In this document: positions 46,555-57,904 of the stretch, in pieces
Position numbering within the stretch: position 1 is the first letter of the stretch
Layout of the letters: every line of letters starts with the position of its first letter
Source of the DNA: Molossus alvarezi
Lineage: Eukaryota > Chordata > Mammalia > Chiroptera > Molossidae
DNA: 64,000 nucleotides
Direction: 5' to 3'
Assembly (NCBI GenBank): GCA_037176705.1
Contig: CM073887.1
Location: forward strand, 87,182,348-87,246,347
The notes under the pieces: model-generated
Told to the model about the DNA's origin: nothing
Database searches by the model: none
The model's input: the letters and a program-made list of their open reading frames with translations, nothing else
Position numbers and translations under genes: made by a program

Positions 46555-48947
46555 TTTTCACTTTTAAAAAATCTTTATTCTTGATGGTATTAGAGAGGTC
46601 CCCCATATTTTTTCCATTACTACCCTCCACCCAGTTCCTGCTACGTCCCAGGCTTTCCACACCCTATTGTCTGTGTCTACAGGCAAAGCATATATCCATA
46701 TAAGTTCTTCGGTTAATCACTTCCCACCCCACCTACCCCCTTCTCTCTCAGATTCATCAGTCTGTTCCATATTCCCATGCCTCTGGTTTTATTTTATGTA
46801 TCAGTTTGTTTTGTTCATTAGATTCCTCATACAAGTGAGATCATGTGGCACTTATCTTTCTCTGACTGGCTTATTTCACTTAGCATAATATTCTCCTTTT
46901 GCTGTCACAAAAGGTAATAGATCCTTCTTATTTACAGCTGCATAGTATTCCGTTGTGTAAATGTACCACCATTTTGTGTGTGTGTGTGTTTATTTTACTT
47001 TTTTCCCTTATTGGTTTTAGAAAGAGAGGAAGTAAGGAAAGAGAAATGGAAATACCGATGAGAGAGAACATCGACTGGCCACTTCCTGCATGCTCTCTAC
47101 TGGGGATTTGGACCGCAACCTGGGCATGTGTCCTGACTGGATATCAAACTGGTGACCTCTTGATGCATGGGTCAAAGCTCAACCACTGAGCCATACCAGC
47201 CGGATGTACCACAGTTTTTATCCATCATCTGCTGATTTGCACTTGGGCTGTTTCCAGATCTTAGCTATTGTAAATAATACTACAATGAACATAGGGTATA
47301 TATATTCTTCTAATTGGTGTTTCAGCCTTCTTAGGATATATTCTAGGATATATTCCTAGAAATGGGTCAAATAGTAGTTCTGTTTTTAATTTTTTGAAGA
47401 AACTCAACACCGTTTTCCATAGTGGCTGCACCAGTCTGCATTCCCACCAGGAGTGTACCAGGGTTCCTTTTCCTCCACCTGCTCACCAGCACTTGTGTTT
47501 TTGTTGATTTATTGATTGTAGCTATTCTGGTAGGCGTGAGGTGGTACCTCATTGTCATTTTAATTTGCATCTCTCTGATGATCAGTGATGTTGAGCATTT
47601 CTTCATATTCTCTTGGCCATTTGTGTGTTTTCTTTGGAGAAGGGTCTATTCAGTCCTCTGCCCATTTTTAATTGGATTGTTTATCTTTCTGGTGTTGAGT
47701 TGTATGAGTTCTTTGTATATTTTGGAAATTAACCCATTTTCAGATGTATCATTGGCAAGTATGTTCTCCCATATAGTAGGTTCCCTTTTCATTTTGATGC
47801 TGGTTTCTTTTGCTCTGCAAAAGATTTTTAGTTTGATATAGTTGCATTTGTTTATTTTTTCCTTTGCTTCTTTTGCTTTAGTCAATGTATCAGTAAAAAT
47901 TCTTCTACATGAGATGTCTGAAATTTTGCAGCCTGCATTTTCTTCTAGGATTTTTATGGTTTCACAACTTACATTAAGTCTTTTATCCTCACTGAGTTTA
48001 ATTCTGTGTATGGAGTAAATTGGTGACCTAGTTTCATTTTTTTGCATGTACGTGGCCATTTTTCCCAACACCATTTTTTTGAAAAGACTATCTTTACACC
48101 ATTGTATGTTGTTGCCTTTTTTTCAAAAATGAATTGTGCATAATGGCTTGGGTTGATTTCTGGGTTTTCTGTTGTATTCCATTGATCTATATATGCTTGT
48201 TTTTATGCCAGTACCAAGCTGTTTTTATAACAATGGCTTTATAGTATACTTATATCTGGTATTATGATCCCTCCTACTTTGTTCCTCTTTCTCAGTATTG
48301 CTGGGGCTATTCAGGTCATTTTGGATTTCATATAAATTTTTGGAGTATTTATTTTATCTCTGTGAAATATGCCATTGATTTTAATAGGGATCTCACTGAA
48401 TCTATAGGTTGCTCTGAATAGTGTAGACATTTTAATGCTGTTAATTCTTACAATCCATGAACATGGTATATGCTTCCACTTGTTTCTACCTTCCTCTTTT
48501 TTCAATGTCCTATAGTTTTCCAAGTTCAAGCCTTTCACCTCCTTGATTAAGTTTATTTCTAAATATCTTAATTTTTTTGTTGCAATGGTAAATTGAATTA
48601 TTTTTAGTTTCTCTTTCTTATAGTTCATCATTGCTGTATAAAAATGCCATCAATTTCCAAGTGTTAATTTTGCTACTTTGCCAAATTCATTTATTAAATC
48701 TAGCAGGTTTTGGGTGGAGTCCAGGGTTTTATGTGTACAATACCATGTCATCTGTGAATAATGATAGTTTTACTTCTTCCTTTCCAATTGGATGCCTTTA
48801 ATTTTTTCTTCTTGTCTGATCTCTGTGGCTAGGACTTACAGTACTATGTTGAATAAGAGTGGTGAAAGCAGGCATCCCTGTCTTGCTCCTGTTCTTAGGG
48901 GACATGCTTTCAGTTTTTCCCCATCGAGTATAATGTTGATGTTGACT
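46555..48947 (-). mobile_element. LINE-1 copy E, 5'-truncated, older subfamily
   Basis: Minus-strand L1 from its 3' end (T-run near 46565, C-rich antisense 3'UTR) to ORF2 RT at about 48947 (GAGTGGTGAAAGCAGGCATC). ORF2 pieces: 48311-48631 (KLRYLEINLIKEVKGLNLENY), 47646-48074 (GKMATYMQKNETR, NYIKLKIFCRAKE) and 47367-47606 ([16 protein letters not shown]). It is more diverged than copies A-D and is interrupted by a Ves SINE. Confidence 0.88.
46975..47203 (-). mobile_element. Ves SINE (GTGTGGCTCAGTGG-type) in L1 copy E
   Basis: Minus strand, with a (GT)n stretch at its tail side (46977-46992), AACATCGACTGGCCAC and a head ending GGTTGAGC. TSD ATGTACCAC at 46961-46969 and 47204-47212. Confidence 0.92.
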
Positions 48948-49243
48948 GTTTGGGGTACATAACCCCCCAAACAAAGGATTTCTCTCTCTCTCTATCTATC
49001 TCTCTCTCTCAGCTCTCTTACATTCACCCATGTGGTCCACAGCCATGTCGATCCCACATGCAATGGACTGATGGACTGCAATGGGGAACACAAACTAAGT
49101 TAACCTGATGCTGGACTGGACACTGCTCCAATATGAAGTGAAAATTCTAGACACTGGCTTTGATTCTAGCCCTATTAAAACCACAGCTACACTTCTTCCA
49201 TGGTCCAACAAAAGGAAATGGGACCTTGGAAACTCAGGGGTTT
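48948..49243. other. Unassigned, with (TC)n near 48980-49012
   Basis: Starts with an 8-9 bp palindrome (TTTGGGGTACATAACCCCCCAAA). A CT-rich simple repeat follows; nothing else is recognised. Confidence 0.45.
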
Positions 49244-49395
49244 GATTACACAGAAATAAAGCTTTCAGTAATATCTCATCCTCCCATGCAAGTCTCAGGA
49301 AATTCCTTTTCTCAGAATATCCCATGAGCAACAGATGGGGACGGGACTTCTCCCCACCAATAACAGGAACAATTATAGCATTATCACCAGTAGAT
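49244..49395 (+). repeat. Dispersed repeat, inverted relative to 50870-50985
   Basis: Carries ACAGAAATAAAGCTTTC (AATAAAG on this strand), TCTCATCCTCCCA and CCACCAATAACAG. The reverse complement of the 50.87-50.99 kb segment shares these blocks. AATAAAGC suggests LTR R-region sequence, but no LTR ends are found. Confidence 0.6.
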
Positions 49396-49813
49396 CTGGA
49401 AAGTGTTTCCTCACTGAGAAAAGGAGCCCAAGTGTACAATGGCATATCCCAGATATCTATTAATCTTGGCTCCCCTGTCACATGTCCCGTACGAACTATT
49501 TAAGGGTTGAAGGAATGTGCAGATGACTAGGTGACAACTTAAATTTAGGTAATTTTCCCTAGAAGTCTTTTTCTCTGAATGTTGTATCAGCTTTCTCATA
49601 GGCCTGTTCTGCTTGCCTTTCGTATTTTCTTCTTTCAGATTGATGTGGAAATTGGCTTGGCCACCCTAGAAACCTTCAATGTGACAGTTTTTCTGAGTAT
49701 TGATTTATCATTTGGGTATCTCTTTTCAGCGAAGTTGGCATCTGTGAAGCTCCATTTTTTTGTTGTTGTTAGTTACAGTTTTCTCTAGTAGGTTTATCAT
49801 ATTAGTATGATAC
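49396..49813. other. Unassigned
   Basis: No repeat or gene recognised. Confidence 0.4.
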
Positions 49814-49829
49814 AAGTTTAGGAAAATCT

Positions 49830-50035
49830 ACCTGGCTGGTGTGGCTCAGTGGTTGAGCATCAACCTATGCACCAAGAGGTTGCTGGTTCGATTCCCGGGG
49901 CACATGCTCAGGTTGTGGGCCTGATCCCTGGTGGGGGGCATGTGGGAGGCAGCCAATCTATGTTCTTTCTCATTGATGTTTCTATCTCTCTCTCTCTCTC
50001 TTCCTAAAAAATAATAAAGAAAACATTTTTTTAAA
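49830..50035 (+). mobile_element. Ves SINE (GTGTGGCTCAGTGGTTGAGC-type)
   Basis: Head CCTGGCTGGTGTGGCTCAGT, B box GGTTCGATTCC, short CT tract and tail AATAATAAAGAAAAC. TSD AAGTTTAGG[A/G]AAATCT at 49814-49829 and 50036-50051 (15 of 16). Confidence 0.95.
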
Positions 50036-50051
50036 AAGTTTAGGGAAATCT

Positions 50052-50869
50052 TTAGTAAAAGAATCTTAGTTTAAACCCATATTTCCCAAATTTCCTTAGC
50101 CATAAAATTCTTAGTTTTGGTGGCAAAGACAGCCTTTTTCATTTTGCTAATGTTTTAAAAATTTATATACAGGTACATATACTTACCAACAAGCCACATT
50201 CTAAATTCATACTAAGTAAATTATACTAAGTACTTTAAAGACATTATCTCAAATTATACTCACAATCACCCTATGAAATACTATAAGCTTTATTAGATAG
50301 AAGGGAATTAACTACAGGCTTAATAACATATAAAATATTTAGCTAATTCAGGACAGAGCTCACATTGCCTGGCACAAAAGCAGTTGTGGATGAGAAAGAA
50401 GCCACATACTAAATCTGACAAGCTCATGGGAGGCCTGTATGGTGGCCTTACAAACTCAGACACCTAAAGTAACCATTTTGGATGGTCTGAATTTAAAACT
50501 TTCTAACTAAAAGCAAGCCATGGCAGGTAGTCATGTCCTAGGCCAGTACCTTTCTTGACAAAGGTTAATCTTTACCTTAACTAAGCCTGTCTATTGTCTG
50601 TTGCATCTACAATAACATACCTTTGTAATGTCCAGGTAATTTCCTTTTTCCAGACTCCTCAGAATACAATCTCCCACCAGAGTAGGAGATCTTAGAGCCC
50701 CTCATTGTTATTGCTATTGTGTTAATTGTTAACTATTTTATACCCACCTATGTAAAGGAAGTCTGTGTCTATTCACTTTACTTTTTATCCAATCCCAGAG
50801 GTTTTCCTGCTTTGCTTTCTCCTGCCTCCCTAATCTATCACCAATGGATTTCATGTAACCCACTTATGT
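50052..50869. other. Unassigned
   Basis: AT-rich without recognised elements; text from about 50.6 kb may be old ERV-related sequence leading into the next repeat. Confidence 0.4.
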
Positions 50870-50985
50870 CTCCTCTTGTTATTGGTGGAAGTAGGGTTCT
50901 TGGGGTATCACTGAAATCAGCATTCCAGAGGCCCTCGTGGGAAGATGAGATATGGTAGAAAGCTTTATTTCTGTGAAATTACATC
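50870..50985 (-). repeat. Dispersed repeat abutting a solo LTR
   Basis: Shares CTTGTTATTGGTGG, GGAAGATGAGATAT and GAAAGCTTTATTTCTGTG with the reverse complement of 49.24-49.39 kb. It ends a few bases before the LTR at 50990. Confidence 0.6.
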
Positions 50986-50989
50986 CCTT

Positions 50990-51665
50990 TGTGACAGGCA
51001 CCTCTCACAGACACCAGAGAGGTGTTATGTGACAGCCTCCTGAGTCAGAGGGAGCAGGCTGTCCCCAACCTCAATCCTTATTTTTTCATATAAATGAATT
51101 TAAATGAAAGACTCTGGATAATAGTTGTGTTGCGTTTAGTGAATTTATTAAAACATTAATGCACATGCATTTATTAAAGAGGCAAGGCAAGAAAATCTGT
51201 GTATCTGGTTTATGAAGCCAGACCGGCTCTCAGCTAATCTGAAGAATGAGCGGGTTGAGGGTTTCTGTCTTATATACCCTTCTGTCTATTAGGGTTTTTT
51301 AAATTCCTCTGCTAGATATCCTGGTACAGATTAATTCTAAGAGACTCCCCTTTTCTTAGTTATGGCTTTCCCACAATTTATGGAAAGTACCTGGCAATTA
51401 AATCCCAACTGCAGGTTTTCTGTTTATACTCTTCCCTCCTCTCTGCTGTTTTAACAACTTTAGGATGATTTACACTAAGTAGTCTCTGATTTCTCCTCAT
51501 CTCCCCCTTCCTTTCCCCCTCCTCTCTTGCATTCTTTTGTGAGAAGTTTTAACCCTTTGTTGTCAAGATAAAGCCCTGCTACAAGCAGCCTGCAAAGCTT
51601 TTTGGCTTTAATTTCCCTGCCTCAGTTTGTCTATTCCACATGTCCCAGAATTTTCCTAGCTTTTC
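50990..51665 (-). mobile_element. Solo LTR (family 1, copy 2)
   Basis: Homologous to the LTR at 37843-38883 (CTCTCACAGACACCAGAGAG, GCTAGATATCCTGGTACAG, TACCTGGCAATTAAAT). On the minus strand TATATAAG (about 51276-51269) and AATAAA (51149-51144) give promoter and polyadenylation signals. Left end TGTGACAGG. The right end is unclear: CCTTTG occurs at 50986-50991 and 51665-51670, but the expected CA terminus is missing. Confidence 0.78.
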
Positions 51666-51812
51666 CTTTGTTGTAATGTGTCAGCAAGATAACCAGAGAT
51701 GCGCAGTCGAATTGTAAAGGAGTACTTCATTACACCAGTGGGCGGAAGGGGGAGGGTGGTTACAGCTTCCCCAGATTCTTCTTGCTTGTGGGATTTTAAA
51801 GACAGAAGCCCC

Positions 51813-52082
51813 GCCCTGGCCGGTTTGGCTCAGTGGTTGGAGCGTGGGCCTGTGGTACAGAGAGACCCGGGTTCGGTTCCCGCTAAGGGCACGTACCTCG
51901 GTTGCAGTTTGTCCCCGGCCCTGGTTGGTCGTGAGGGTGGCAGCCACTTGATGTGTCCCTTCACACACATCGATGTTTCTCTCTCTCTCTTCCTCTCTCT
52001 CCCTCCCACTCTATCTGAACAAAAAATGGAAAAATGTCCTCGGGTGAGGATAAAAAAAATTAAAAATTAAAAATTAAAAAAA
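51813..52082 (+). mobile_element. Ves SINE
   Basis: GCCCTGGCCGGTTTGGCTCA head, GTCCTCGGGTGAGGATAAAA tail with (AAATT)n. TSD AAAGACAGAAGCCCC at 51798-51812 and 52083-52097 (15 of 15). Confidence 0.97.
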
Positions 52083-52379
52083 AAAGACAGAAGCCCCATC
52101 CCCCTTTGCACCCCCCTCAGGAGGCCGGTACAATAGTGGGTGGGACAGCAATAGTGGGTGGGACAGCGATTACAGAAGTCAAAATTAGCATTATTCACTG
52201 GGCTCATGAAACTGCAAATACCTCCCAACACATAGGGCAACTATAACCTTAAGCAAAATTTCTTTACCTCTAGGGGTAATTAACCTATTATTGGAAAATA
52301 TCAAGGAAGGTCCATTGATGATAAAAATGGAGTCATTTAGTCGCCTTAGCCAAGGGGCCTACATAAGAATGGAATCTAG

Positions 52380-52637
52380 GCCCTGGTCGGTTTGGCTCAG
52401 CGGTTAGAGCGTCGGCCTGCGGTCCTGAGAGACCCGGGTTCGGTTCCCGCTAAGGGCGCATACCTCGGTTGCAGTTTGTCCCCGGCCCTGGTCGGTTGTG
52501 CGGGTGGCAGCCACTCGATGTGTCCCTTTCACATCGATGTTTCTCTCTCTCTCTCTCTGTTCCTCTCTCTCCCTCACACTCTACCTGAATAAAAAATGGA
52601 AAAATGTCCTCGGGTGAGGATAAAAAAAAAAAAAAAA
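52380..52637 (+). mobile_element. Ves SINE, young
   Basis: Well-preserved head and interior, CT tract, GTCCTCGGGTGAGGATAAAA and a pure A tail. TSD AAGAATGGAATCTAG at 52365-52379 and 52638-52652 (15 of 15). The flanks also contain a pre-existing 14-bp repeat TAGTCGCCTTAGCC (52338-52351, 52650-52663). Confidence 0.97.
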
Positions 52638-52854
52638 AAGAATGGAATCTAGTCGCCTTAGCCTCGGTCCCAGCTCACATTGTCCTACACCTTCATTAAA
52701 GCCAGAAGCAGCAGCAGACTCCCAGTTTCCTTTCCCCGTCAGAGCCAGGTCCAGTACATCAGGCCAGTGCAGTGTATGGGGTCCACACGGTCATAGGCAG
52801 GAGAGCACCACAAGCCCAGAGTCACATGCATCCCAAGAGTCCCAAGAGCAGTAA

Positions 52855-53237
52855 CAGGAACCAAGAGGAACCAAGAAAGTGAACTCTCTGTACAGAGGGT
52901 TAAATATCCCAAATTCAACCATCCCTCCATCTCCACCTCCCACCCCACGCTTGCAGTGGCTGTGCCCATTCTGGCCAATGACCTTTATTCTCAGGTGTGA
53001 CTGACTGTGAGCACCTTCCCTATGTCACCCCAACTTTACTAGGCATGCAGCTGTCTCCCCTTTGTTGGACCCCTGGAGTGTGTAAAGTTGTATCTTCCTG
53101 GCAAAGCTGCCCAAGTGACATGCCTATAATATCTGACCTTCCCTTTGCTTCTTTCCTATTATTAATAACTAGGTTAATTACAACAGTATCACTTTGATGT
53201 AATGGATAAAACAAGGTGCAAAATTTCCATTCTCTAG
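52855..53237. other. No recognised feature
   Basis: More GC-rich than the neighbours; short chance open frames only. Confidence 0.4.
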
Positions 53238-53429
53238 CAGCGGTTTTCAACCTGTGGGTCGCGATCCCTGTCGGGGTCGAACTACCCTTTCACAGGGGAT
53301 GCCTAAGACATAACAGTAGCAAAATTACAGTTACGAAGTAGCAACAAAAATAATTTTATGGTTGGGAGTTACCACAAAATGAGGAACTGTATTAAAGGGT
53401 CGCAGCATTAGGAAGGTTGAGAACCACTG
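53238..53429 (+). mobile_element. SPIN-like non-autonomous hAT element (MITE), 192 bp
   Basis: Begins CAGCGGTTTTCAACC and ends GGTTGAGAACCACTG, terminal inverted repeats of about 15 bp. Internal text (GTGGGTCGCGATCCC, ACAGTAGCAAAATTACAGTT, TAATTTTATGGTTGGG) agrees with the SPIN/URR1 hAT consensus as I remember it, with an internal deletion. Both flanks contain TCTAG, the core of the hAT 8-bp target, though an exact 8-bp duplication does not align. It encodes no transposase. Confidence 0.88.
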
Positions 53430-54945
53430 GGTCTAGAGCAGTATCTCAATCTGTTAAGATTTTGCTTCCTGGCAATTATTTTAGTTTGGCTCAAATAAAC
53501 TCATAAAAATTCTCTATAGGTTTGAACATTTCTTATGTCAACACAGGTTACATATCTTCTGGGGATGTCTTACTGGTTTTCAGGTAGCCAATATTGGCTC
53601 TTTCCTTAGCATAAGGACCATTTGGCTAATTCTGACATTATCTGTTTAAAATTAAAAGATGGGGGGCTTGGCAGATTGAGGGGACTATTGTGCAATCAAG
53701 CATACTTTACCAATAAAACAAATGGCCAGAAGGGTGTGTCTGTCACCTAATAAATGTGACTCATTCCCAGAGAAACATCATTCCCAGAAGAGATTTTTAA
53801 TGCATTTTACAGGTGTTTCTCTGCTGGCCCTGGCTTTCCTCCAGGGCAGCTTTGCAGAGCTGATGAATAAGAGGTGACAATTCAGGGGATTTCTGACTGG
53901 CACACCTTAGATAAAAATATGGAGAGCTCTGCTCTCAGCCAGTGAAGTTGAATCTAATTTCCAAAATTAATGAGAATAATAATGACAATAAAAGATCCAG
54001 AAACCACTTTATTACACCCCATTGTGTTTATAGTTCTTGGCAACAATGGAGAAAAAAATCCTACAATCAAATTAGGGCAATTTGCATGACAAAAGAATTA
54101 GCAAGAGACAGTGAAGGCAGGATATTGTTGATGATTTTCATTATCTGTAATGCTGCTGAGAGCTTTATTTGTCTTCACCTTGAAACTTTGGAAAAATCTG
54201 ACTCTTCTTGACAGCATTAGCTTTTTCTACTGAAGCATCTTGCTATTTAAATAATCATCAAGCCCTTGAGGTTATTTTGGAATGTTTTTCTTTTCTAGGT
54301 GCCTGAGGTTTTTTGGGGTTTTTTTATTTTTGTTTTTCTTCTTTGGTGCCCGAGGTTTTTTATTCAGAAGAGATCCATTTGAGAAAACCTAAGGTGCTCT
54401 AGGTGCTGTTTATGACTTAGATGAACATTTGTGTCATATTTAAAATTACAAGATTCCAAGGGGCCTGAATGGAATGAAGAGTGTTGGCTTCTTCAAATAC
54501 CAGTTCTCCAACTGGATGTTTGGCTATTAGCTCAGTCTCAGATTCCTCTCTGTGATGAGGGATCATAGTACCCATCTCACTGGATTGTGGCAAGGATTTG
54601 AAGAAATGTATGCCTTCCATAATTAGTAGCTAGCATCTTATAACAAATCTTATGAAAATTTGCTAGGGGGAAGAACATAGTTCAGATATTAGCCATGCAT
54701 TGGAGATTAATTGGAATGGTTCTTTTTAGTTTGTATTTGTTTTTCCAGAGGTCAGAAATATTTATACGTGCCAGTTCTGGGAGAAAGTTGAATGCAAAAC
54801 AAATGAGCAGTTATCAAGACTGGCTGGATTTTTCCAATTGAACTGAATTTGTTTAGTTGAGCTGGATTTAGAGGACAATTAGTTCTTGGATTCACACCTT
54901 CCTCCATTTTTGGTAAGATTATCTTCATAAGTGCATTTTTACGTA
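53430..54945. other. Unassigned
   Basis: No element recognised. GCCTGAGG/GCCCGAGG TTTTTT repeats twice near 54300-54360. Confidence 0.4.
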
Positions 54946-55250
54946 TGTTGACTATAAACAAAAAGTCAGCCCAATATTTCTCCAGCAAAAAAATGGGTTT
55001 ATTCAGTAACAAGAAGGAATTACAATCCAGTACATGCAACCACGGCAAACCACATGCAAGTCATGAAAATACAGAAAAAGAAGGTCTTTTCTAGAGAGGA
55101 AAAGAAGCTGGGAGTACATTTCCCTTGTGCTTTCCTGTCTGCAGCGAGTAAGAGCTCCCCAGTCTGGCCTCCCCTTCACTTTAAATAGGTTTCTGTTTAT
55201 TGTTTTTTACACATACATCGGGCAGATGTTCAGATTGCTTTAGGCATCAT
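54946..55250 (-). repeat. LTR-like fragment
   Basis: On the minus strand a TATTTAA box (about 55187) and AATAAA (55003-54998) lie ~180 bp apart, then a segment ending TTTATAGTCAACA at 54946. This looks like U3-R-U5 order, but no matching right end or TSD was found. Confidence 0.45.
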
Positions 55251-55724
55251 GTGCTCGATTATAAACCTTTACGACTAATACAAAAACAGAATTTTTCATG
55301 ATATTTCACTAACTTTGGAGTAGTCACTATCAAAGCATCAATTTAGATATAACTCTAATGAAACGGTATCTACCTCCTTTCTGACTATTTTTCTGCTGTC
55401 TCTGATTGAGTATATTTTAATTGATAAGGTGGGATTTGAAAACAATGGTTCTAGCTAAAATATGTAGGCTAATTTGGCTTCTTTCAACATCTTACCTTTT
55501 CTTTCTATTCTTCTATATTCTGGCCTTTCACATAGCTTCTTTCTTGAAATATAATTCTTTAAATGATTTATTTTCATTTTTCTGTAATTTGGAAAACTGA
55601 TAAAGTCATTTGGCTTAGAGTGATTCTATCATGAGAGAAATTAGTTTTCATCAGACCCCATCTCCTGCTTCGGGCCAATACCACACCTAGACAATCAAGG
55701 CAGAACCCACACTCTCCATCATTT
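55251..55724. other. No recognised feature
   Basis: Nothing identified; may include unrecognised LTR sequence belonging to the preceding fragment. Confidence 0.35.
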
Positions 55725-55729
55725 GAAAG

Positions 55730-56188
55730 TGTAAGAACGAGGTAGAACGAGGTGGAACGAGGTGGTGCAGGGTCTCCAGAAGTGCAGGATTATTGGGAAT
55801 TAGCCTGCCAGACTACCTCTAAGGAGAGAGTAGCAACCGGCTTATACAGACTAGGGATTTTTAAACTCAGGGCTACGGGAGGTGGGGTGGGGGGGTCGTT
55901 CAGCTGAGGAGACATGGTTATCTTTGATTGGTTGGGCCTGGGGTCTCCCAAGTTCTTGATTGGTTGGGAGCTGGGGGGGTCTCCTGAAACTTGTTTTTCT
56001 TGTCGAGCAACCAGTTGCAGTTTGGGGTGGGTTAGGGTGGTTCCATCATTCTGTCCCTCCTGACTGGAGTGATGGGTTTTGGTTTTCTGGAATGAGAGGC
56101 ATAGGGAAAGGTTAAACATAAGAGTGATGGGTTTTGGTTTCTTGGAATGAGAGGTTTAGGGCAGCAATATGGAAGTTAAGAGCTAACA
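55730..56188 (-). mobile_element. Solo LTR, class I-like, 459 bp
   Basis: TGTAAGAAC...GCTAACA with near-inverted ends (TGTAAG/CTAACA) and flanks GAAAG (55725-55729) and GAGAG (56189-56193), a 5-bp TSD with one mismatch. On the minus strand two CCAAT boxes (55963-55959, 55931-55927) precede a TATAA box (55846-55842). GAACGAGGT is repeated three times at the U5 end (55737-55762), and the motif GTGATGGGTTTTGGTTT is repeated near the 5' end. The U5 ends CTTACA, as in the provirus. Confidence 0.75.
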
Positions 56189-56193
56189 GAGAG

Positions 56194-57485
56194 TATCAGA
56201 TGAATTAGACTATCACTTGAAACCAGACATTTTCAATTAGCAACCAAAATTATTCACATATATCACAAATACCAATGCTAGAGGAGGTGTTCTTAGGCCA
56301 GATGCTTAGAATTATAAAGGGGAAAAAAACTAAAGTGAGATCCAGAGAAAATCTGAAGTAGGATTCTGCTTTTATCTATAGGCATGGAAATTTTCTTTCC
56401 TTGGAAATCCAGATGTTAAGTACCTGAGTGAATGTGTAGTACACATGTGTACCTGTGTGTATAAGTGTGGATGTATGTATATGTCTAAGCACATATTGTA
56501 CCCACGTAAGTAATCCATTGTCTGGAGAGCTTATTTTATTTCAGAAGTGTCATAAGCAGTCCAACTGTGCTTGTGATTCCTTTCTCTTTCTGATACTATG
56601 TTCATTTACTTTAGTTGATTTTAGGATGCCAGAGTCCTATGCCCTCTACAGCTCTATCTAGTAGCATCTTTTGCTCCAAGATTGCCTTAATTTCCATCTG
56701 GGTTATCTCCTTGGGAGGCTACATAATAGTGAGATGTGTGGTGTGTGCCTCACAAAGCTGTGTTAGACTCTGCTACTTGATAGAGAATTTTGGACAGATT
56801 ACTTATCTTCCTAACTTACAAAATAGAGTATATGTAATTGAGAAGCTTGCTGTGAGTGCTACATAAAAGTTGTAAACTAATACCCAATAAATGTTAATTA
56901 ATGTTGGTTTTGCTATAATTATTATTACTAATACTTTACCATTACTGCTGCCATCACTGCTAGTAGAACAATCAGTACATATAGTCTATATAGTTTCTGT
57001 TGTTTCCTGGAGAGTCTGTGGCTAACAGTCTCTAAATATATCACAAATTTAGATGTCAAAAAAGGAATATTTTAATGTTAGACTTTTTCAATATAAGTCA
57101 AAATTTTATTAACTTCTAAGAATGACCTTTACATATGCCAGGCCTCTATTAGGAAATGAAAAGTCTATTTTTAATATGAACAATTGCTCCTAACTTTATC
57201 TGTCTTTCAGATATGGCCACATGACTGTCAGATTTTATTAATATGAGACTCACCTATGAACCTAAAATTGCCATTCTGATTGGGGAAAAAAAAACAACTA
57301 CACATTTAGATGAGTTTCTGTGATTGAAAAATTTTTAGAGTCAATTTGAAAAAAAAAAGACTATTAAGTATCTACCATGTGGCAAGTATTCTTTAGGTAA
57401 CATATTTTGTGAAATTTTAAAAACATCCATATCTGTTGATATTATTCTAAATACATACATGGAAGTTTCTGGAACAGAACATATT
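56194..57485. other. Unassigned
   Basis: AT-rich with microsatellite-like GTGTGT at 56435-56460; no repeat family or gene recognised. Confidence 0.4.
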
Positions 57486-57736
57486 ACTACTGTCCGTTAG
57501 CTTGGGAACTGGCGCCAGGCAAACTGTTCAGCCATTACCTCGCTTACCCAACTTAAACTCCCACCCTGTTTCAGGAACTGTTTGCCCCGAACTCATAGAT
57601 CAACTCCTGTCCCATTCTCCTGTCCTAGTCCAGGAACTGTTTGCTCCGGGACAATAGACTCACATTCCAGGGACCCCCATGCGTAGCCCCTCAGGACCTA
57701 ACCCTAACAACAAGTTCCCGCTGCCACAGGCGCAGA

Positions 57737-57744
57737 TATAAAAA
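57737..57744 (+). promoter_or_regulatory. LTR TATA box
   Basis: TATAAAAA in U3 about 82 bp before the AATAAA. The 3' LTR has the same box unchanged. Confidence 0.85.
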
Positions 57745-57818
57745 TCACAAACCCCAGCATCGGGCGCGGCTTCTGGGACTCGACCCCCGGAGTCTGTGAA
57801 CCCGCCCGGAGTGTGCCC

Positions 57819-57824
57819 AATAAA
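57819..57824 (+). promoter_or_regulatory. LTR polyadenylation signal
   Basis: AATAAA within R, followed by a T/G-rich stretch (TTTCTGCTTATTCGGCTGTT). It is kept in the 3' LTR, where it would act. Confidence 0.85.
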
Positions 57825-57904
57825 GCCTGATTTCTGCTTATTCGGCTGTTTGGCTCTTCGGTTTCTTCCCACCTCCCACCGGTGGCGCCTGGCTACCTTA
57901 CATC

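Larger units (their letters stand above)
51677..52850 (-). mobile_element. Candidate LTR interrupted by two Ves SINEs
   Basis: TGTGTCAGC...AGAGCA between GTAA repeats (51673-51676, 52851-52854). Net length without SINEs and their TSD copies is about 616 bp. It contains a perfect 18-bp tandem duplication (CAATAGTGGGTGGGACAG at 52131-52166), the sort of enhancer repeat found in U3. Orientation is judged from the TG end resembling other minus LTRs. The right end rests on a 4-bp match only. Confidence 0.5.
57491..57902 (+). repeat. 5' LTR
   Basis: TGTCCGTTAG...CTACCTTACA. U3 has internal similarity: CAGGAACTGTTTGCYCCG occurs twice (about 57571 and 57631). TATA box 57737-57744, AATAAA 57819-57824, so R begins near 57765 and ends ~20 bp past the AATAAA; U5 is about 60 bp. 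Confidence 0.96.

Noticed and set aside
48948..48972. Palindrome TTTGGGGTA...CCCCAAA as a transposon end
   Set aside because: No second copy or TSD was found nearby; it may be a chance palindrome at the L1 truncation point.
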